64,000 nt of DNA from Casuarina equisetifolia (lineage: Eukaryota > Streptophyta > Magnoliopsida > Fagales > Casuarinaceae), in contig CM052360.1 of NCBI GenBank assembly GCA_028551475.1, forward strand, positions 25,862,682 to 25,926,681. The letters are read 5' to 3'. The notes beneath the pieces were generated by a model. It was not told the origin of the DNA. It saw only the letters and a program-made list of their open reading frames with translations, and searched no databases. Below are positions 60,378 through 64,000 of the stretch, in pieces. Both the position numbers and the translations under genes were made by a program. Numbering within the stretch: position 1 is the stretch's first letter; every line of letters begins with the position of its first letter.

Positions 60378-61010
60378 CTGCAAAGAATGTCAATTAAAAA
60401 AATGGTCTGGATAATAAGTAACAAAGATAATACTGGTAATTGTCTCAATTTGTGATTTCTTCATGGTATGAGAGTGTTTCCTTGCCTTAATTTATGTGTC
60501 ATCAAAAACCACAACTGTAGTAAGTTTTTCTAAAATTTGGTAGAAGTAACTCAACAGAACCGAACCTCGTTTTAATTGATAAAACAAAATTATGAAAAAA
60601 TAAAAAATCAAATCAAATCAAATCAAATCTAAGTTTATTCTGTTCCCAGCACTGACTCAATTTTCAAAATAAGCAAGGAAAGTAGACCAGAATATTCCAC
60701 AGGACATTGCTGGCAAGTGATGTTGAGAACAGATTATCTATCACAAAATTCTTCAATCATTCGATTGTACGGGGTTGAAGCAACTTTTCTCTACCTTTTA
60801 AACATGTTTGGCATCTGTTATAAACAAAGTATGCAAGTGTCTTGTAAACAAAGAAAGATAAATGATACCTCTTAAGTGTCCCAGGTAAAAGTCACGGGCC
60901 TATTATCATTATTTTCAAGTCTGATTCAGCACACGTACATTTCCATGTGTTTTCTGCATTTGTCCTTCTTGCAAATATCAAAACTTTATCGCAAGATTCC
61001 ACTCATTTCT
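60378..61010. other. Noncoding flank
   Basis: Matches 47521-47890 and 48840-49060; no exon recognised. Contains a short AATCA repeat near 60606-60628. Confidence 0.4.
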
Positions 61011-61013
61011 TGC

Positions 61014-61804
61014 AATTCTGATCGCAATGGGCTAGTGGCTGCACCATTTGTCAGTGACTTTATAAAAGCAATCAGAAAGGACAATAAGCCAGGTCTCACG
61101 CATTTGTCATGGAGCGTTTATGATCGAACATCATCTGGCCGTAGTACATCTTGATTTAACCTGACAAGACAGAAGGAAAAGTACTAGAAAGAGAGAGACT
61201 TTTACTTTTCTTTATAACCTTATCGCTTCCTTCTCGTCGAGACCGCACCGTAGATTTACATTTCACACACTGGACGAGTAAAAGCTGAAGGTAACCCTTT
61301 CCGGTGTTGAACCAGTAGCACGACGGCCGGCTTCGTCTTGTTTCGCAGGTACGAGATAGTCTATTTCCATGGCAAGTTTCTTTATTGTTTATGTTTGCAG
61401 GAAATCTATCTAAAGTCTCCACGTTTCAGTCATAGTTGTAGTTTTGAGTAACATGACATGAAATAAGGACTCAAAATTTTAATATGCATTCATATCTTAA
61501 GATCTGAAAATGTCACGCTTACAACTGTTGTTGCACAGCACCAGAAAAATTTGGTCACCAGAACTCTCATATTATGTCATTTGTATAAAGTTTATGGTAG
61601 CTTCTCAATAAATTTTAGAACTTTCAATAATTTAATATATTTTATATAACTTGATTCTATTGTCTAAATTTTTATATTTTTCTTTTTCTTTTTTTACTGG
61701 ACAATACGAGATGTGCAATATTGTGAAAACTACCACGGTTACATCTTTAATGATTGCAAATCTTGTATTTCTTATCAGAAAATTTTAGGCAGACAACTTA
61801 GAAG
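61014..61804 (+). promoter_or_regulatory. Promoter, leader and inferred intron of DUF247 gene 61805
   Basis: Original-type upstream block (61014-61155), TATA-like TTTATAACC at 61211-61219, leader with GCCGGCTTCGTCTTG, donor CAG/GT at 61348-61350, and TTATCAG or TTTTAGGC acceptor candidates shortly before the start codon. Confidence 0.5.
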
Positions 61805-63217
61805 ATGAAAAAATCAACCAACATTCATTGCAAAGCAAATGCTTCAGCAAGTAGTAAAAGCGAGTTGACACTTAACATTGAAGAAATGCTAAGGATCTCA
61901 AAACCTTTCACGTCATCTAAATGTTGCATCTATAGGGCTCCAGATCACCTTCGTAAATTGAACCAAGAGGCCTACACTCCTCACATTATTTCAATAGGGC
62001 CTTATCACCACGGCAAAAAGAGATATAGAAACATGGAAAAGCTTAAAGTGGAATGTCTCGAGAATTTTAGGAGACAGACTAAGTCAAATGTTGAAGATCT
62101 AGTAAATCTTATAATGAAGTTAGAAGGAAGTGTTCGTGATTGCTATGCAGAAATCAAATTTGAAAGGAATGATTTTGTGAAAATAATATTGGTAGATGCA
62201 ATCTTCATTGTTGAGTTCTTAATAGAGTCAGAAAGCATTAGACTATTAGACCAATGGTTGGGTTTTACCATCTGGAGGGACTTGCGATTATTGGAAAATC
62301 AACTTCCTTTCTTCGTTATTGAAGAACTATACAACCTTTTACATGCATCTTGTGGTCTAAACTATTCCTTCATTGAGCTTTGCTCAAAGTGGAATGGGCC
62401 TGGCAATATTGAAATATTGTCCCCCCCTCCTAATTTGGAAATAGTGCACTTCATTGATTTGTTAAGAACTTCTCTTCTACCTCAATCGCAAAGGCCACGA
62501 GAAGAAAACAATGATAAATGTAAGAAATCATGCACGGAGATTCTTAAGCCTGTTGGGGAAGTGAAGGCCTACATTAATAGGTTGAGGACCTCTCCTGGGC
62601 TACAGAAAAGAAGCAATAAGGAAGATAAGAATTCGGAAAGAGGCACCCAGTCGCACAAGGCAGACAGTGACAAAAACCAACTTGAAAACAGAAATCAATT
62701 CCGTGGCGAATTTCACAATCAATCTCAGAATTTGCCTAGCGTGACCCAATTGCACAGGGCTGGAGTGAAGTTTCAGGTAAGCTCAAGCGAATACTTACTC
62801 AAGTTGGAATTCATAAAAGGAGTATTGAAAATCCCAAAGTTAATGATAGTTGATGATACAGAGGCTTATTTTCGAAATATTATGGCCTTTGAACAACGTC
62901 ATGATCCAGATAATTCCTATGTTATCAATTATATTATGTTATTGGATTCACTTATCAATGATAAAGAAGACGTGGACTTGCTTGTGGAAAAAGGGATCAT
63001 AGTTAATTGGATTGGCGACAACAATGCAGTGACCACTTTGGTCAACAATCTCGGCATAAATATTATGTGTTCAAGGGAAACTAGAGATTACTTTAACCTT
63101 TCCCAAGAATTGAAAAGATTCCATGATAATCCTTGTCATCGTTGGAGGGCTATATTAGTACGTGATTATTTCAGCACTCCTTGTATAATTTTATTGTACC
63201 GGATTGTATGGTGGTGA
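61805..63217 (+). CDS. DUF247 protein lacking the C-terminal membrane segment
   Basis: Open frame of 470 residues from the family start. Residues 41-46 read CIYRAP (Ala for Val) and 57-70 YTPHIISIGPYHHG. DCYAEIKF has lost the Asp usual after AE. VEKGIIVNWIGDNNAV and NPCHRWRAILVRDYFSTP are kept. Directly after STP the frame ends in CIILLYRIVWW. Compared with the locus ending at 24570, about 97 bp (its 24486-24582) are missing, which removes the hydrophobic helix and the normal stop, and the frame runs into former 3' flank. The product would lack the family's membrane anchor, so it may be soluble, mislocalised or unstable. It could equally be an early pseudogene. Confidence 0.8.
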   Translation: MKKSTNIHCKANASASSKSELTLNIEEMLRISKPFTSSKCCIYRAPDHLRKLNQEAYTPHIISIGPYHHGKKRYRNMEKLKVECLENFRRQTKSNVEDLVNLIMKLEGSVRDCYAEIKFERNDFVKIILVDAIFIVEFLIESESIRLLDQWLGFTIWRDLRLLENQLPFFVIEELYNLLHASCGLNYSFIELCSKWNGPGNIEILSPPPNLEIVHFIDLLRTSLLPQSQRPREENNDKCKKSCTEILKPVGEVKAYINRLRTSPGLQKRSNKEDKNSERGTQSHKADSDKNQLENRNQFRGEFHNQSQNLPSVTQLHRAGVKFQVSSSEYLLKLEFIKGVLKIPKLMIVDDTEAYFRNIMAFEQRHDPDNSYVINYIMLLDSLINDKEDVDLLVEKGIIVNWIGDNNAVTTLVNNLGINIMCSRETRDYFNLSQELKRFHDNPCHRWRAILVRDYFSTPCIILLYRIVWW

Positions 63218-63595
63218 CATTTTAGTGTTCAACTATTTTTATTGTTGTTGGAGTTAATAGATTCTAGAATCGTAGTTTGTAACTTTGAATTTTTAAATTT
63301 GACCTTTGTGCTTTTTTTATTGTGATAATGACCCATTTTCTATGCTTTATAGTCTTGAAATCATTTACTTCCAACGATACACTTTATATTTAATCAATTA
63401 GTAAGGCTTGCTACCATTTGTTGTTCCTAACCATACCTTTTTCGGTTTTATTCTCATTTCTTTTTCTCTTGATACTATAAAAGAATACATTTGATGCTTT
63501 AATGGTTACAAATGTATGGTCCAAAAAAAAGAAAGAGGAAAATTTCTACCACTTTATAACAATTTGCATAAACAATTGCAAATAGAAGACTTGGA
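63218..63595 (+). other. DUF247 3' flank
   Basis: Closest to 24600-25010; no 86-bp duplication. Noncoding. Confidence 0.5.
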
Positions 63596-64000
63596 ATACT
63601 TTTTTCCAAGGTAAAGAGCACACGCCGGGGCCATCGAGCTTACAAGTAGTGAAAACTCTATATGTAAATATATAGTTAGTTCAGATAAGGACTTAGGATA
63701 AAAGAATCTTGGTATATAAAGTATAAATGTAAAGGGAGCAATAGCAAAGTATAATCACCATTTGAAATTGTTTAGTCTCTAGTTCCAATAGATTATAGAA
63801 CACCAACAAGCAATCTAACTTGGGGAAATTACTACAGTTTCAATAACCCAATCATGAATAACCTAAATTGTAGCTAGAATTTCTAGGACACTATAATCAC
63901 AAAGACCGAGAGAGAGAGATGTAAAGGATTATAAGTTTTCAATCGCTTTGTTGTAATAAATTTTAATTGCCAACATTAATTTATGGAACAAAATGATCCA
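63596..64000 (-). pseudogene. Inverted TruA 3'-half fragment F, cut by window end
   Basis: Minus-strand TruA exon 10 (near 63606) and exon 9 (near 63757-63825), followed by intron 8 sequence up to the window edge. Closest to fragment C at 25014. Confidence 0.72.

Noticed and set aside
1..64000. Intact transposon or retrovirus-like coding regions
   Set aside because: No reverse transcriptase, integrase, transposase or capsid-like frames were recognised; only short noncoding repeats were found.

Overview
The window looks like nuclear DNA of a flowering plant, probably a eudicot. It is AT-rich, genes have short exons with GT-AG introns, and there are many microsatellites and decayed duplicate genes. 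The species cannot be told from sequence alone. No rRNA, tRNA, CRISPR array or prokaryotic-style operon was seen.

Two gene families were copied together many times. The first is DUF247 (UPF0481), a plant-specific family with a conserved N-terminal CIYRVP / YTPQVISIGPYHHG block and a C-terminal membrane segment. The second is a TruA-type tRNA pseudouridine synthase gene with ten exons. All full DUF247 loci are on the + strand. Those at 10658-12049 and 35658-37160 are intact. The one at 61805-63217 is open but has lost its C-terminal membrane segment through a deletion of about 97 bp. Loci at 1245-2631, 23341-24570, 49884-51178, 53924-55166 and 55583-57125 are broken, and pieces lie at 8821-9108, 32540-32940, 34510-34567 and 59197-59485.

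For TruA, only the copy at 39275-45817 can be spliced into an unbroken frame (375 codons, all ten exons, catalytic Asp at the start of exon 3). The copies at 14149-20489, 26566-27835 and 52353-53923 carry frameshifts, stops or truncations, and 5346-6540 is an intron remnant.

The repeating layout is: DUF247 leader with a 5'UTR intron, DUF247 coding region, an inverted piece of the TruA 3' half, an AT-rich linker, then a forward TruA gene. The inverted piece (about 0.2-2 kb, antisense) follows the DUF247 loci at 1245, 10658, 23341, 35658, 49884 and 61805. It sits convergent to DUF247 and immediately upstream of forward TruA exon 1 wherever that exon survives. DUF247 read-through RNA would therefore be antisense to TruA. 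Several recombination junctions fuse DUF247 to TruA sequence.

Other content: a duplicated minus-strand 3' gene end (47093-47520 open, 59945-60377 with a stop), an unrecognised acidic gene fragment (27836-30830), a probable retroposon inside an antisense TruA exon (about 3772-4162), and homopolymer tracts including a run of 30 G at 40530-40559. The stretches between are introns, flanks and duplicated noncoding DNA.
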